In this document: in pieces, positions 24,143-36,573 of the stretch
How positions within the stretch are numbered: position 1 is the stretch's first letter
Layout of the letters: each line of letters opens with the position of its first letter
Source of the DNA: Cheiracanthium punctorium
Taxonomy: Eukaryota > Arthropoda > Arachnida > Araneae > Cheiracanthiidae
NCBI GenBank assembly: GCA_038373885.1
Contig: JAWZYV010012274.1
Location: 2,873,408 to 2,937,407, forward strand
Length of the DNA: 64,000 bases
Direction of reading: 5' to 3'
The notes under the pieces: model-generated
What the model was told of the DNA's origin: nothing
Databases searched by the model: none
The model's input: the letters and a program-made list of their open reading frames with translations, nothing else
Position numbers and translations under genes: made by a program

Positions 24143-24780
24143 ATAAGGTAAGGAAAAATACTACGTTAAGAAAAAATTCCTCTCGTTAATTTTCAAAAAG
24201 TGACACTTTTAAAATTTGTATACGACCACCGTACAAAAAACAGTAAAATATGTCCCATACACTAATGAGGTGATTTACAAAATTTGAAAATATCCTAAAA
24301 AGTGGTAGATATGAAGATAAACATATGCTGACTTAAACCACTTTTCAGTGGCTCTCGAAGGGGAAAAAAAATCCCGTTGGATAATTGCATTTCAGGGTTC
24401 GAACCGAAATTAAGAAAGAAAATAATTTTTTTGCACTCTAACAATAAACGTTTACATTCAAATTTGGCCCACCATGGACCAATGGATAAGACACTCAAAA
24501 TGGTAAGGTCTAGCGTTCTGGTTTTGGTCAGTTTTCGCCAGATGCAACGTGAATAGAGTTAGAACCCCATTAAAAAGTCCTCCGACCAAGGTAACCTCCA
24601 ATCCTTGGCAAATTGCCCTTGCGTAGCTTTGCTATAACACAACACAAACATTCAAATTCATGTACGATAGCTATTGACCATATTTGTTTAAAAATGTATA
24701 CAAATTTTAAAAGTGTCACTTTTTGAAAATTAACGAAAGGAACTTTTCTTATAATGTAGGGGTTTTTTTTCCTACCTTTA
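24143..24780. mobile_element. Fold-back element, arms of about 80 bp
   Basis: The stretch near 24143-24223 (cgttaattttcaaaaagtga, then cacttttaaaatttgtatac) recurs inverted near 24694-24780. The arms are imperfect only near their outer ends. The interior of about 470 bp includes a SINE (24467-24649). No coding frame or target duplication is evident, so the family is unknown. Confidence 0.65.
24467..24649 (+). repeat. tRNA-derived SINE, family A
   Basis: The head GCCCACCATGGACCAATGG followed by ATAAGACACT corresponds to the tRNA A box, and gcgttctggttttgg to the degraded B box. The body agcaacgtgaat-like text and the tail tccttggcaaattgccc match family members. It lies within a fold-back element. 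Confidence 0.7.
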
Positions 24781-24938
24781 TTTTGAACATTTTTAGAATT
24801 TATATTGCCCACTTTTCTCTCATGGATGAAGAATTAAAGCGTGTTAACACCGTTTTGGACAAACTGTATAAAGGAGACATGAAAGATATACTGCACATGT
24901 AATCTAATATTCTTGAATGATACAGTTATTTAAAACTG

Positions 24939-25187
24939 CCTCACCATGGCACAGTGGTTATGTCACTGGAAATGGTAGACGGGCGAAGTGTGAAGGTCTC
25001 GAGTTCGGGTCCCATCGCGCGCCCGTCGACCTAACCGTTCGGAGTTTTCCGTGGTTTTCTCCGAAACTTAGCGTAAATACGGGTTAGGACCCCTTAGAAA
25101 GACCCCCACGGAGGGCGCCCCACCCCATCGGCCTAGAGCCCACGCGTAGCTAATCGGCCGTAATCCCACAAACAAACAAACATAAAA
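24939..25187 (+). repeat. tRNA-derived SINE, family A, best-preserved head
   Basis: The head cctcaccatggcacagtgg, followed by ttatgtcactgg, and the B box gagttcgggtccc are clear. The body carries gttttctccgaaacttagcg and gcccacgcgtagctaatcgg. The tail is (caaa)n. It is not a functional tRNA because the arms do not pair into a full cloverleaf. Confidence 0.78.
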
Positions 25188-25451
25188 CTGAAAGTCTTGG
25201 TAGATTTCAATTAGGCGATAACTTTTGTTTTTCTCTTTAGAGCAGAGACAAAAGATGATATCGGGAAGAAATAATTGCCGCGAGAATCATTTACACCTGA
25301 AAAAGAAAGTATTACACTGCTCAACTAAAACAAATTCAGATAGGATAGGAATTTTAAAAATAATGCTGCGTGAGAACCTTTATGGTTTTAAAAACAAGAG
25401 CCCTCCTTTTTTCCCATACAATTTAGGTGTTGTCAGTAAACTTTATAAACG

Positions 25452-25665
25452 TGCAGCACAGGTGGTGCAGTATCTGACGAACTATTCCATCACACTTTGG
25501 GCTCGGGTTCGATTCCCGGCTCTGGTTTGGGTGTTAACTTATCTGTCCCTTCATAGGGGGAAACTTTGGCCACCTGCTAGATGCTCCCACACAATAAAAT
25601 GGCCAACACCTCGGGCTTCTAGTAGCGAATGCCTGATAGGCAAGTGCCCGCCCTTAAAAAATTAT
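25452..25665 (+). repeat. tRNA-derived SINE, family B
   Basis: The A-box region is gcacaggtggtgcagtatc and the B box is a perfect GGGTTCGATTCCCGGC. The body differs entirely from family A (gaaactttggccacctgc, then tagcgaatgcctgataggc). A run of chance codons (25225-25689) overlaps it. Confidence 0.7.
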
Positions 25666-25877
25666 AAACATTTTCACAATTTGCTTTGAAAAAACACATT
25701 ACAACACAAATATTTTTTTCTGAAAACTGCTGTGTATTAAATGGCGAGTTTCATTGATTAAATAATATAGGAATTTATATTGCTAGCATTTTAAGAGAGC
25801 TGAAAATCATTATTCATATAGCTATTGTGTGCCTACTTTTGAAATTCTTAACTCGACTGCTATAAAAATACTGTGAA

Positions 25878-26047
25878 CCGGGGCATAGCCAAGGAGTGGG
25901 GATGGGGGGTCACAACCCCCACCCAATGAGAACTTTTTTTGCCTTACAAAATGTATATTCTTCAACCCCTTATCGTACACGTATACATATATGTGAGTTG
26001 CAGTAGTCGTAACCCCCCCACATGAAAAATTTCTGGCTACGCCACTG
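25878..26047. mobile_element. hAT-like MITE, 170 bp
   Basis: The ends are CCGGGGCATAGCCAAGG and CTGGCTACGCCACTG. The exact 8-bp duplication actgtgaa lies at 25870-25877 and 26048-26055. The interior matches the 10154 copy. Confidence 0.9.
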
Positions 26048-26954
26048 ACTGTGAATGATAGTCTACAAATGCATTTGGCATGAGATGAATGCATTATAAA
26101 TATAATTTTATTTGAGAGTGAGAAAAAAAGAAATACTATCATTGTTCCTCAGTACATCTTAAGGGTGTGTACTAATCAGTAAAATCACACATATTTGTAG
26201 ATTGTAGTTATCCTTAAATATCAAACAGAAAAGAACAGATGAGAAAGATGCTTTAGGAAAAATATTTATGAAGTTCATAAATAAGATGACTACTTTTAAA
26301 ATGTGCACGATGACTTAAATTTTGCACAGGAGTATCAAAATTAATCAAATGCTCCAACAGCTGACAACAATTTTCTCATTTGCATATCAGTTTGCTTTCC
26401 CTACACAAAATCATATCTGCACGTCCACGTCTGCATCTAAACTTATATCATTCAATATACAGGGTATCTACAAATTAGTTGGCCAATTTCGTAAGTTAAG
26501 AACTTCTGAAATATTAAATGAAATTAAGCGCAGTTTAAAGCCATACTAGCATTTTGAGTGTTTTTCCATTATATTATAGATTTTTAAGCTATATTAGCTT
26601 TATTATTAGATATTATTAACGGTATATCCTCTGCGTTTGAGTGCAGTCATAAGTTACATTGAAGAGTTTGTTGCTAGTAAATATAATTCTGACAAGTGTT
26701 CTAAATAGCAAAAATAAAAATTTGTTAAAAAAAATAAAGTTATCTTATTTTATAGCATCATTAAGTCATAATAAGATTAGTGTATGTTCAATTCGACGAA
26801 TTGTTTAAAATTAATATCCAATTGAATAATTCTGGAAATGTTTTAATATATTGTCTTACTAAATACCATCTTGTTGGAAGGGATTTGTTTTTAGTATTTA
26901 AATGCGTATTTGTAGGAATAAAAAGTGTTAAAAGAAGTCTCAATAACTGGTTGT

Positions 26955-27124
26955 GTTGTGTTAACGAAACGCGAGGGCGATCTGCCACGGATGGAAGTTC
27001 CTTGGTAGGAGGACTTTCTAAGGGGTTCTAACGCGTATTCACGTTACATCTAGAGAAAACCTACCAAAACTCCAGACCTGTTAGATCGACAGCAGCGCGA
27101 TGGGACCTGAACCCGGGACCTTCT
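26955..27124 (-). repeat. SINE family A
   Basis: Minus-strand body: taacgcgtattcacgttaca, then ccaaaactccagacctgtta and tgaacccgggacc, an inverted B box. The head end abuts cagtggcgtatccaaga at 27127, which is itself a hAT-like left end. Confidence 0.65.
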
Positions 27125-27216
27125 CACAGTGGCGTATCCAAGAATGCTGCGATGATGCAATAATTGTTATTAAATTTGAGTATATCTGCATTTTACTTTG
27201 GCACAAAAACACATCT

Positions 27217-27391
27217 TTAACCAATTTGTGCCTGGAAATTTTTGCGACTTTATTCGATTTTTACGGATAACAGAAATAATAGATAAATTTCTGATGTCAA
27301 CTTCTTGAACAAGGGATGATTTCTTTTAAAATCATTATGCATAAAAATCGAAATAGCAACATCCTACTTGGTCATGTTAAAATATTTTGTA
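27217..27391 (-). mobile_element. TTAA MITE fragment, reverse copy of the 61-kb family
   Basis: It starts at TTAA with CCAATTTGTGCCTGG and runs through ttcttgaacaagggatgatt to ttaaaatattttgta. This is a close inverted match to the 3' two thirds of the elements at 60889-62042. It ends abruptly at 27391. Confidence 0.8.
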
Positions 27392-27612
27392 TGCATTTTC
27401 TACCGGCTCTTGGCGACGCTGCCACAACTTGATGCTGAAGTAACAGTTGAGATTGGTCGTGGAGAGGCGTTTATTCAAGAGCCAACACGATCACCAAAAC
27501 TTTTCCTTGCGAGATGTCGGTGTATGGGATTTTGTGAAAGATCAAGTGTATTCTACAAGTGCTGTAAAAGTTACGAAAATATTAATACCCGAATGTATTC
27601 GTTACTCTAAAC

Positions 27613-28590
27613 TAAGGTGACCATACGTCCTCGAAATTCGAGGACAGTCCCCCAAATATAGTTTTTTTTTACTTTGTTCCCAAAAATACCTTGACTTCTT
27701 GGGGACAAGAAAAGTCCCCAAATTTAAAGATTTGTACTTTTTTCAATTAAAGTTTCCGTTTAGTTTATTTCTTTCAGGGAAAAAAAAAACTGAAGAAATA
27801 AGAAAAATAAAACAACTAAAAGCGCCTTCTACTCAGAGAAACGATCTCTGAAAACGTTTGTTGTCATTGTGTATGTAGCGTGTACAGACATTAAATAAAG
27901 TATTCGACTATGATAAAATATAAAAAAAAAACTTTGTGAAAATAACACACAAATTATACAGTTTTTATTTATTTTATCATTTAACACCAGTATTTTGAGT
28001 GGGTTTTTTTTTTTTTTCGTATTCGACTATGAGCCAAATTTTCCATTTCAGTTTTGTTAATGATTAATCACTTTTCATGAAGAACCATGCTTTAAATATG
28101 AAACTGACGTAAGAAATTTTTCTTGCACTCGAATACTTTTTTTAGAGGATGCAAAAAGTTTCATGAAAAATATTCACAAAATGAGCCAATGTAAAAAGCA
28201 ATGTCTTCTGAAAAATACAAATACTATACCAAGCGTTAAATTTTGAATAGATTGCAATATTTCAACATGATGTTCCTTCCATATTTCTGGTTTAAATAAA
28301 TATTTATAAATGGAAAATACTTCCATTAATTTATTAGAAACAAGAATACACAATTGATATAAAGAGCTATAATTTTAGTTCAAATTTAAGTATCAAAGTT
28401 CATTAGAGTTCATTTTTAAGTATCAAAGTCAGTCAAGATTTAAAGTATGGGTATACTGGTATACATGGTAATATGCTGTGCCCTCGAATAAGTCCCCAAA
28501 AATATTTTCTATTGTCCCCAAGCTTTAATTGGATTCGAGGACAATGCTTGATTTGTGCCCAAAATACTGTTTAGAAATATGGTCGCCTTA
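27613..28590. mobile_element. hAT-like element, 978 bp, GGTGACCATACG family
   Basis: The ends are TAAGGTGACCATACGTCC and ATATGGTCGCCTTA. The exact 8-bp duplication ctctaaac lies at 27605-27612 and 28591-28598. Just inside, tcgaggacagtcccc and attcgaggacaatgc are inverted. It sits inside an older repeat that carries gtattcgttactc words on both sides. No transposase is seen. Confidence 0.88.
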
Positions 28591-28871
28591 CTCTAAACTC
28601 ACTACCTGTTACTAAGTATTCGTTACTCGTTACTAGTACGAACGCGAGAAACAAGTTTTATAGCCAAGCGCATATGTAGAGGAGGGCTGCAGCCCCCCTT
28701 TCCTAAAATCTGACCTTTCCTTAGTTTACGATGTGATATTCATTTATAACTGAAACTTAGTTAGCAATTTGATACACAAGCCCCCCCTCTCCTGAAATAA
28801 AATCCTGGCTATGCCACTGTACATATTTTGCATTACATACAATTCATTACTGATGTTTAAAATACTACATG

Positions 28872-29022
28872 CATAGCTGCCAACTCTCCCGGATTTTTCA
28901 CCACAATTTTTAAACAGTTTTGTTTTACATTATAATTTCGGACTAATTTTAAAGCATGAATTGCTAAATGAAAATTATTGGTGGAAAATCTCCCGAACAA
29001 TCCGGGAGAGTTGGCAGCTATG
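28872..29022. mobile_element. Long-TIR MITE, 151 bp
   Basis: The ends are CATAGCTGCCAACTCTCCCG and its inverted partner CGGGAGAGTTGGCAGCTATG, so the arms can fold to near full length. The flanks do not give a convincing duplication. It is followed 12 bases later by a 38-base poly-T run. Confidence 0.75.
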
Positions 29023-29031
29023 TACACGCAA

Positions 29032-29033
<2 letters not shown>

Positions 29034-29071
<38 letters not shown>
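29034..29071. repeat. Poly-T run of 38
   Basis: This is a pure T tract. A poly-Phe frame here is an artefact of it. Confidence 0.92.
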
Positions 29072-29075
<4 letters not shown>

Positions 29076-29373
29076 AAATAAAAATATCACATTATTTCTT
29101 AATTTTAAAGCGTAGAGTTGCGTTTAGAGCTTATTTTCTCTGATTCATAGATGTATTTATAAAAATTTATTGTTTTATACAATGTTATCCGATTAACTTA
29201 GAGAGCCCATAGAAATCTTCCTTCCCCCCCCTTTTTTTACAATTCTGAACACTGGTTTAACCTGTTTATCCTCATCATAAAAAGTATAACGGAAAGGTCG
29301 TGCCTAGTGTTGCTTCTAAGCGCAGATTCTTGAAAGATGGGGTTCAAGTCGCCCTCCTTGCAGACGTCAATAT

Positions 29374-30005
29374 TTTAAAAACATACTGAACTTTTTTGAA
29401 TTATTTTAATACTACTGGCATACGCAAGGGTGAGCATAGAAATCCCGGGTCACTCTCGAAATTTTTGTGTAAAACGAAACTACAGATTTAAAAAAAAAAA
29501 AAAAAATGCGCTTTAAGTTTACATGCCAAATATATTTTTTTTTTCGTTCCAAATAATACTTTAAATAATAAAAATGCATGCATTCGTTTACTTTATAAAA
29601 AATTTTTTTGGGGGTGCATTTAAATAGCTTGTTATCTATTACTCATATTTCGGTTCTAGCTCAAACATTAAAAAAAATAAGTTCTCAATCCTTCGGGACC
29701 ACCCCGCAAAATAATCCTGATTACACCACTCTTTTGTACTAAAATGTCAGAAAGCACACGCACCCCTTACTAACGTGCTTCTACACATATAGATATTGCT
29801 CCTCTAGAATTGCAAGCACTACCCCTTTCTCTCCCTATCAAAAAAAAAAAAAAAAAAAAAATCCGATATTGGAACCTACGCATAGCATAGTATATACTGT
29901 ATATTCCATCCCCGCATTGTTTAAAACAGACGTCATGTCTAAACCCATATCATAATAGAGCAGCATTTACTGTATTTATCTCCGTAACTGATACAGTGTC
30001 ATCAG
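29374..30005. repeat. Dispersed block, copy 2
   Basis: This is the counterpart of 23556-24140, carrying the same nested MITE at 29413-29731. An A run of about 20 at 29840-29860 replaces the C-rich stretch of copy 1. Confidence 0.72.
29413..29731. mobile_element. hAT-like MITE nested in dispersed block, copy 2
   Basis: The ends are TACTGGCATACGCAAGG and CCTGATTACACCACTC. The flanks tttaatac and ttttgtac agree at 6 of 8 bases, consistent with decay of the same original duplication seen at 23594-23901. Confidence 0.5.
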
Positions 30006-30009
30006 TAAC

Positions 30010-31310
30010 GAGCGAAACATACATATACTTTTAACCCTCATCAAAACGATACCATTTGGCACATACGAAACGCAACCTCCTACACGTGTTATTACTCTAA
30101 TGTCGAAACTCATTTTCCCCCTTCAAACCACGAGCCTCTATAATACTTCCGGTATCCAGTAACGATCAGAGAAACATTCTGCTACTCAGAAAATCTCTTT
30201 CCTTTAAATACCGAAACTCATTTTCCCCCTTCAAAGCACCCCGGCAGTCAGTATTCAAAGTTCGAAGCTGGTTGATCCGAATGCAGTAACGACTCATATT
30301 CTAAAATAGCAATTCGTTACTTCGAGTCTGAATGAGTATCTGCATCTCAGTAACGAATACATACGGTTTGCCAAAGCTCTACCACTTCCTGCCTCCATTC
30401 CTGAACTAAAATCAAAAATCTGATTTGCAATTAATTTGATCGACGAAAACATGCTGACAAATCCTTAGCAAGTACTGATTTACCGATGGAACATTTGCAG
30501 AGTACGAAGTCAGATCGAACATTTGTGATAATGGTGAACTTAAGACTTTTTACCTATCTTAAAAAAATATGTATGTTAACTTTTTTCCTTTAAATTAAAT
30601 TTAATGAATCATTCTTTTTGCCCACTTAATCTGTAGACACCCTGTAGTACAAAATCTAATAAAAATGCGAAGTGTTTACAAATTTCTTTTAACATAACAT
30701 TATCTGTTCAAAATTGCTACATTTGTTTTCAGTTTAAATAAAATTATACTGATTTCAGTATAGAAGGAAGAGGGAAGGGTTATGTAGATTTTCTTTTTTG
30801 AGTTTATCAAGGTGGGACTTGAGTACTTTTTATTCGTTTTATTTTCGAACTTCGATCACATAAATTGTAATAGTAGGTAAAAAAAGACCTACTTTCTATC
30901 ATAAACGAGGCTTTGATGATAGAAATAAGAACATGTAATTATCCTAAAAATTGATCGCTCAAGCACCCCAAAGACATTTTCAGGTTTGAAGGAACCCTGT
31001 AACCTCACTTTTTTGGGCGGTAACAACAGAATAAAGGTGGGTTTTTTTTTTTTTTTTTTCCCTCCATGTCTGTGAGAATAAATACAAGTTCTGGAAAATA
31101 GAGAATGACGAAGAAAAAAAAATATATTTATTAAAAAAGAGCTGTACTGTGTTTAAAAGTTTTTACAAGAATAACTTGCACTTAATAAAAAACCTCAAAC
31201 TCAATTACTTTTTAAAAGAATACAAAAAAACAATATACAAAATTTGATTTGTTGACTTAAGAAGACAGGGGAAAAAACACAACACATTAATTAAAACATA
31301 TGTATACTTA
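30010..31310. other. No gene seen; short direct repeat
   Basis: The word cgaaactcattttccccctt occurs near 30104 and 30206. The text cagtaacgaatacatac near 30345 resembles a hAT-type end seen around 27590-28630. No coding sequence is supported. Confidence 0.35.
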
Positions 31311-32724
31311 ATAAATGCATGATTTTCCCCACTTCAGTTTATATCAAATTATCAAATTTTATAATGTTAATCACTTTCGGATGTTTTGTGAAATCCAAAG
31401 AAAAAAAGTGTTAAAGCAATCAACATATTACTTTATTTTACATAAAAATGAAACAAAAGCTGAAATATTTTGCAAAATTTGTAAAAATAACAAGTATGTG
31501 GCACCAACATTTTCACAGACAAAGAAAGCATAAAATTAAAAAATTTCTTTTGAAAAACATAATTCTGTGGGTTGATCACACAACAAGACAAAATCTTGAG
31601 TTTTTACTTTGCCTTTTTAATAAATTATAACACTGAAACATGTGAATTCACATAAATTTTTGTTTTCACCAACATAATCTAATGAAATTTTAGCACATTT
31701 TTGGTACAATTAAAGATCAAATTTCTCCAGGATATTCAATAGCTGCCTAATGAAAAACTATAACTGCTTTACATAAACATGCATTTAGTAACTTCATACA
31801 GAAATATTACAAGTCAAACACAGCTCACATGAATCTTGAAATTTGCAATTAAAAAAAGAGCAATAAAATATAATAAGCAGATTCAAAAACTGGCATTAAA
31901 ATGTTAAAACTAATTAAGAACTTCGTAAAATTACACATTAAAAGAAAAAGAAAATACAGATGGATCTTTTTGGGCTATACGTCCACCCTTGGTCAGCTGC
32001 AAAAAATTCTATGTGGATAATAGAACATTTTGCAGCTGAGGAAGGGTGCAGCTATTGTTCCCCTTGAAAACAATTTTGCTGTGATATTTTTTTAAGTTCT
32101 TAATTAATGTCTGGATGAATAATGTTAGATGAAAGTGTTAAAAAACAATTTTCAATCAAAGTGCATTACCACTCATTATCTGTAATTTTAGAATACACCT
32201 ATGAAAATTTTCACATTGCTGTAATGCAAATTTCAAATTTGAAAACAGACAGGGGTGGAACAGGCCCACACTCAAAAACTCTAAAAATTTTTTGCGGACT
32301 GTTGCGGGGAGAGGATGGGAAGCTGAAGGAATAATATGCAAAATTTGTCTCGAACAACATAAATCAGCCTATATCAAATGAGAATGCTTATTATGTTCTT
32401 AAAGGCGTATATCAGGAAGTTATAATTTTAGAATAAATATCAACTATTACAGCAAAATATAAGAAACATTTAAAAATAATACTTTTTTTTTCTCAGAAAA
32501 TCAGAAATCTGGGGTACCCACAGAAAGTTTCACCCCTGACCAAAGTTCAAAGCTGTAGCTTACACTATCAGAAAACTTCACACTAATTCAATTCATATAT
32601 TTGAGCACTTTTTTTTTTTTTTGTCAATATGAATTATGATTTTGAATGATGCAAGATTAACATCCATAAACGTTATAAAATACAGTTTACACTCGATTTT
32701 ATGAACCTCTTATAAACACTTGGG
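31311..32724. other. AT-rich stretch with one repeat, no gene
   Basis: The 32010-32110 segment is a copy of the dispersed CTGAAGAAGG-core repeat (gtggataatagaac, then cagctgaggaagggtgcagc). Two overlapping frames at 31315-31630 are Lys/Phe/His-rich and hold one CxxC pair. I do not consider them a gene. Confidence 0.4.
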
Positions 32725-33080
32725 AGCCTCACCAACATGACCAAGTAGATAAGACACTGAAAATAATAAATGGCTGAAGTGCGAAGGTTCAGGGTTCTGG
32801 CATATAGCATGGCTGTCAATCTAAAAGTCTGGAGTTTTAGGCATTTCTCTCCTGATGAAACATGATTATGCTTAGAAAATAATACTTAACGTATACGACG
32901 TTAGTATTATTTTCTAATTAGTATTAGTAATTAGTATTCTAGTTAGTATTATTTTCTAATATTACGTAGAGAACTTTTTTAAGGGGGAACCCCTTAAAAA
33001 AGTTCTCTACTGAAGGCACCCCATCCCCACACAGGTAGATACCATTCAAGAAGGTTTGCCTTAAACGCAATTCTGTGATT
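32725..33080 (+). repeat. SINE family A interrupted by hairpins
   Basis: The head agcctcaccaacatgaccaa, then gtagataagacactg, and the B-box remnant ggttcagggttctgg are family A. The body is broken at about 32874-33010 by inserted inverted repeats. The family tail resumes with gaaggcaccccatcccc. A short isolated head of the same family lies at about 33808-33840. Confidence 0.65.
32966..33010. repeat. Perfect 21-bp-armed hairpin
   Basis: The arm at 32966-32986 (gtagagaactttttt, then aagggg) is followed by the loop gaa and its exact reverse complement at 32990-33010. A second hairpin sits just upstream: 32874-32892 and 32898-32915, with about 19-bp arms and a 5-base loop. Confidence 0.9.
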
Positions 33081-34757
33081 TCACGAAATAGCAACTGGAC
33101 CAGAATACACTCCCATACTCGATTTTACAAACTATTTTAGTGGTCCTAAGAATTCATAAAAACAAGTATCAACTGCATTTTCTAGAAAATTAAGGGGTTG
33201 CTACACAATAAAAACTTCATCTAATAGGCATAAAACCTTTGTTAGGGCTAAAAACTGGAGAATGTCATCGCATAATTTTTGTCATGACTTTGCGATGTGA
33301 CAAAATTAAGAAGGATTCTGCTCATCACCACAAGCAGTAATAGTTTTAAATTCTTTTTACAACTGTTTCAGTAAAACAGATTTCATTTGAGGACAAAAAA
33401 CAGCTGTATGAAGATGAATTAATATAACTTGCACATGTTAATGTAGTAACTCACACATATTAATATGGTAATGTGCACAATTAATTCAGTAACTCGCACA
33501 TTCATACATCACGTTTTTTTTCTATTACTCCCAAATTTTAGCCAGCAGAAAATGAAAAGTGTCAATACACGTGTATTTATAAATAAAACTAATAAGAGAT
33601 AAAACTTCTCCGTCTTGTTTGTTACTTTTTTGTTTAATTTTCCTGTACTTAATACTACTCGTTTTATTATATTTTATATGATTATGTTTACAACAGTAAA
33701 TTTTTTACCATATTTTCTTAGACCTTAAGCAACATGCTATCTTGCATTTTTCTTGTCTCCCAACAAGCACAGGGTGTCCACCAATGTCAGGAGGCAAAAA
33801 TAGTATTATTAGCAGCCTCACCGACATGAAAAAGTTGTCAGTTTAGAAATTTTCTTGATTTTGGTTTCCAAAATAGTAGCATTTTTGCAGGATTTTGTCG
33901 ATAAAAAATAAGCATACATCATTTAGCTTCATTTAAGAAGAAATGAATAAAATGATAAATTAAAAAACTAATTCCTTATATAACAAAGCATATAGTACAT
34001 TTACTTTTACAGTATGATTAAAAAAAAAAAAAAAAAAACAGATTTGAACGTTTGGTGAACAACCAATCAAAATTTTGAAAAGAAAAGGGGGTTGACAAAA
34101 AACGAAATCTGACTTTCAAATTAGTCATCTGGAATAAAGTACAAGTAGCCAAAAACTTGAAAATAGTATGAAAATGATGTTTTTTTATTCAAAAAGGTCA
34201 CCTCATCTTTAAATTATTAGCAAAAGTCACCTTTTTAGTCACAGGTGGACACCTTGTAAGTGCAATATAATGAATGGCTACTATAATATATTAGTAAGGG
34301 AACAACAAAGATAAACAATATTCGGAATCCAAAATTCTCATATAAAAGGAAAAAATTAAGTACAAATTACATTGCCGGTTGAGATATGTTTTGTAATGTT
34401 CAAGACGTTTTCCAAAAGGGGCAACATAATAGCAGATGTATAACAAATTGCCTGTAGAGTAGATGCCTACTAAATGGGAAGCACTCAGTATGGGACATTA
34501 CAAATCTCCAAATATATATATACAGTTCTACATGACTCTCAGACTGTGGATGAGCTGCCTTTCTTATGATTAGTATTTATGTCCTGATTAATATTTATGT
34601 TCTGCCCAAAAGAAACAACGCAAAGATCAGTCAAGTAGCTAATGAGAAGGACCAACTACTACTATCCAATTCTAACACGGCTTACCAGTTTATCCAGTAG
34701 TATAAATAATTGAGCTACTTGTAAATGGAAAAACAAAGTGTTTATTCCATTTTAAGA

Positions 34758-34788
<31 letters not shown>

Positions 34789-35519
34789 ACCAGCTCTGCC
34801 TGAAACAGTTTTTTCCCCCCCATTTAACATTTTACAACACTCTGGCTGTTTAAAAATGTTTTGTAAGAAATTGATGAATGTGCCTACTAAATGTACACTT
34901 CTATATGATTACTATACAGATAGTAATAGCTGTTTTATAGTCAGGGCATTGCCATAGTGTTTACATTTCTACCATTATCTTCAAATAAGTTCTTTGACAA
35001 GTCATTTATGCAGTAATTTTTTAAAATTATATCCACATTGATATTAAAGCAATTTTTAGCAAGTTTTTAGTTTTCGTTAACATGTTCCTACTCAGTTAAA
35101 TTTGAACACTCATAATAAAAAGAAAAAAACTACACACACAGCAACACAGTTGCTGATATTAATATTTTAAAAATCAATCAATGGTTTTAGATTGTTTTTA
35201 TGGTAAATTTCAGATTTCTTCAATTTTTTAGGTATGATAAATTGAATATACATGTAACAGTTAACTTGACATTTGAATCCTGAAGAAACAAGGTATTTTA
35301 CAGTAATATCTTTCTTGTTAAATAGGGTAAAAATATTTTTTTAAGTGCTTCTCTATTATAAACCTACAAATAAAATCTAATTCATCTAGCTACTGCTAGA
35401 AAATGTGTTCCTAAAACAGTATGCTTTGGTATGTTTTGTTACACCATAGCCATCAAAAGCATATTGGTGCACAAATTAAATATATCTCTAAAATATACAT
35501 TACTTTATTCAAATAAGTA
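33081..35519. other. AT-rich stretch, no gene seen
   Basis: There are poly-A runs near 34020 and 34760-34786. I see no frame with domain-like content and no repeat with clear ends apart from the SINE head at 33808. Confidence 0.4.
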
Positions 35520-35650
35520 TTAATCATAAATTTTTCTAAAATATACTATGAAAATAGCTAACAATAATAAATGATTAAGACTAGAAAAGTAAAAATTAGC
35601 AACCAAAATCTAACAACAAAAATTTGCAAATAAGGACATCGATCTAAAAT
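35520..35650 (+). repeat. Partial third copy of the 572-bp duplicated unit
   Basis: It matches 37411-37535 and 37983-38107: caataataaatgattaagac, then gcaaccaaaatctaacaac and aatttgcaaataaggaca. It lies about 1.5 kb upstream of the tandem pair and is more diverged than the pair members are from each other. Confidence 0.85.
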
Positions 35651-36245
35651 ATTCCCACACTCTTAAAAATAAAACTGGTGGTTCATTAAGAATAGAAAGT
35701 ACAATCGTAAATAATACCAAGCTAATTCTATATACTTGCAGGGAAAAAAAAGAAAATTTACATTACAACACACATATAAAAAGTAAATGACAATAACCTA
35801 GATTACATTATTCATATCTAAGATTTTTTTTCAAAAAAATCAAATAATTAACTTTCTTGAAATATTTATTCCTGAAATGAGCCTGTATTTAAGTGATACA
35901 GAATAATGTGACTCAATAATTTTCAGGTGGCAGTGAAAGAATGTAACAGAGAAAAAGAAAATTAAATTAATTTTTATAAGTGCAATTTAAAAGTAAATTA
36001 GCAATAGTTACTAACAAAACCTAGCTGAAAAAATGCCCTAGAAAAATTTTAAGACACATCTTAAAAAGATTTTACTTCGAATTTTTTTAGTCAGTTTAAA
36101 TATCCCAAAATAATCAATTTTAAATGATTTGTCTACTGAAAAATTTGCTTTAAGTAATGTATCTTGTTTTGTCTGCACACGTTAATCAGGATTCATCTCC
36201 AAATTTCAGATACTCTTCTATCTTCTCTCCCCCACCCCCTACTCC

Positions 36246-36573
36246 TTAACCCTCCGACTGCTCAATTTGTAGGCCAAAATCGCTTCAAATTCTTTTTTTT
36301 TTTGTTTTGTTTTTCTTTCATATTTTGAATATATATACATTGGAGAATTGAATTGTGCATTTTTTCTTTCTAGAAAAGATTTTTTATATAGATTTTTATC
36401 ATGAGAAACTAATGTTTAACTCTAATTTATTTCACTGGTTAAACAGTGAAAACACGGGATGCTCTCCTCAATACAGGAAGAAAATCACCTGCCCACAAAA
36501 ATTGCGGGATGAGCAAATTTTGCTAGATTTGAGTTGCCCATGGAAATCGCGTGATGATCAGCCAGAGGGTTAA
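36246..36573. mobile_element. piggyBac-like MITE, 328 bp
   Basis: It is bounded by TTAA (36246-36249 and 36570-36573). The ends CCCTCCGACTGCTCA and TGATCAGCCAGAGGG are inverted with three mismatches in 15. A 72-residue frame inside (36355-36573) runs into the terminus and is not a gene. Confidence 0.75.

Noticed and set aside
24939..25010. Functional tRNA gene
   Set aside because: Only the promoter boxes are tRNA-like. The arms do not pair and the family body is attached.
25452..25530. Functional tRNA gene
   Set aside because: A and B boxes are present, but I could not form a full cloverleaf, and a SINE body follows directly.
27368..27610. 80-residue frame with several Cys
   Set aside because: It begins inside a truncated MITE and ends in the target duplication of the next transposon. 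No domain is recognised.
28961..29143. Poly-Phe peptide frame
   Set aside because: It results only from the 38-base T run.
31315..31533. Small zinc-finger protein (one CxxC pair)
   Set aside because: There is a single Cys pair in Lys/Phe/His-rich text, without a second pair or conserved spacing.
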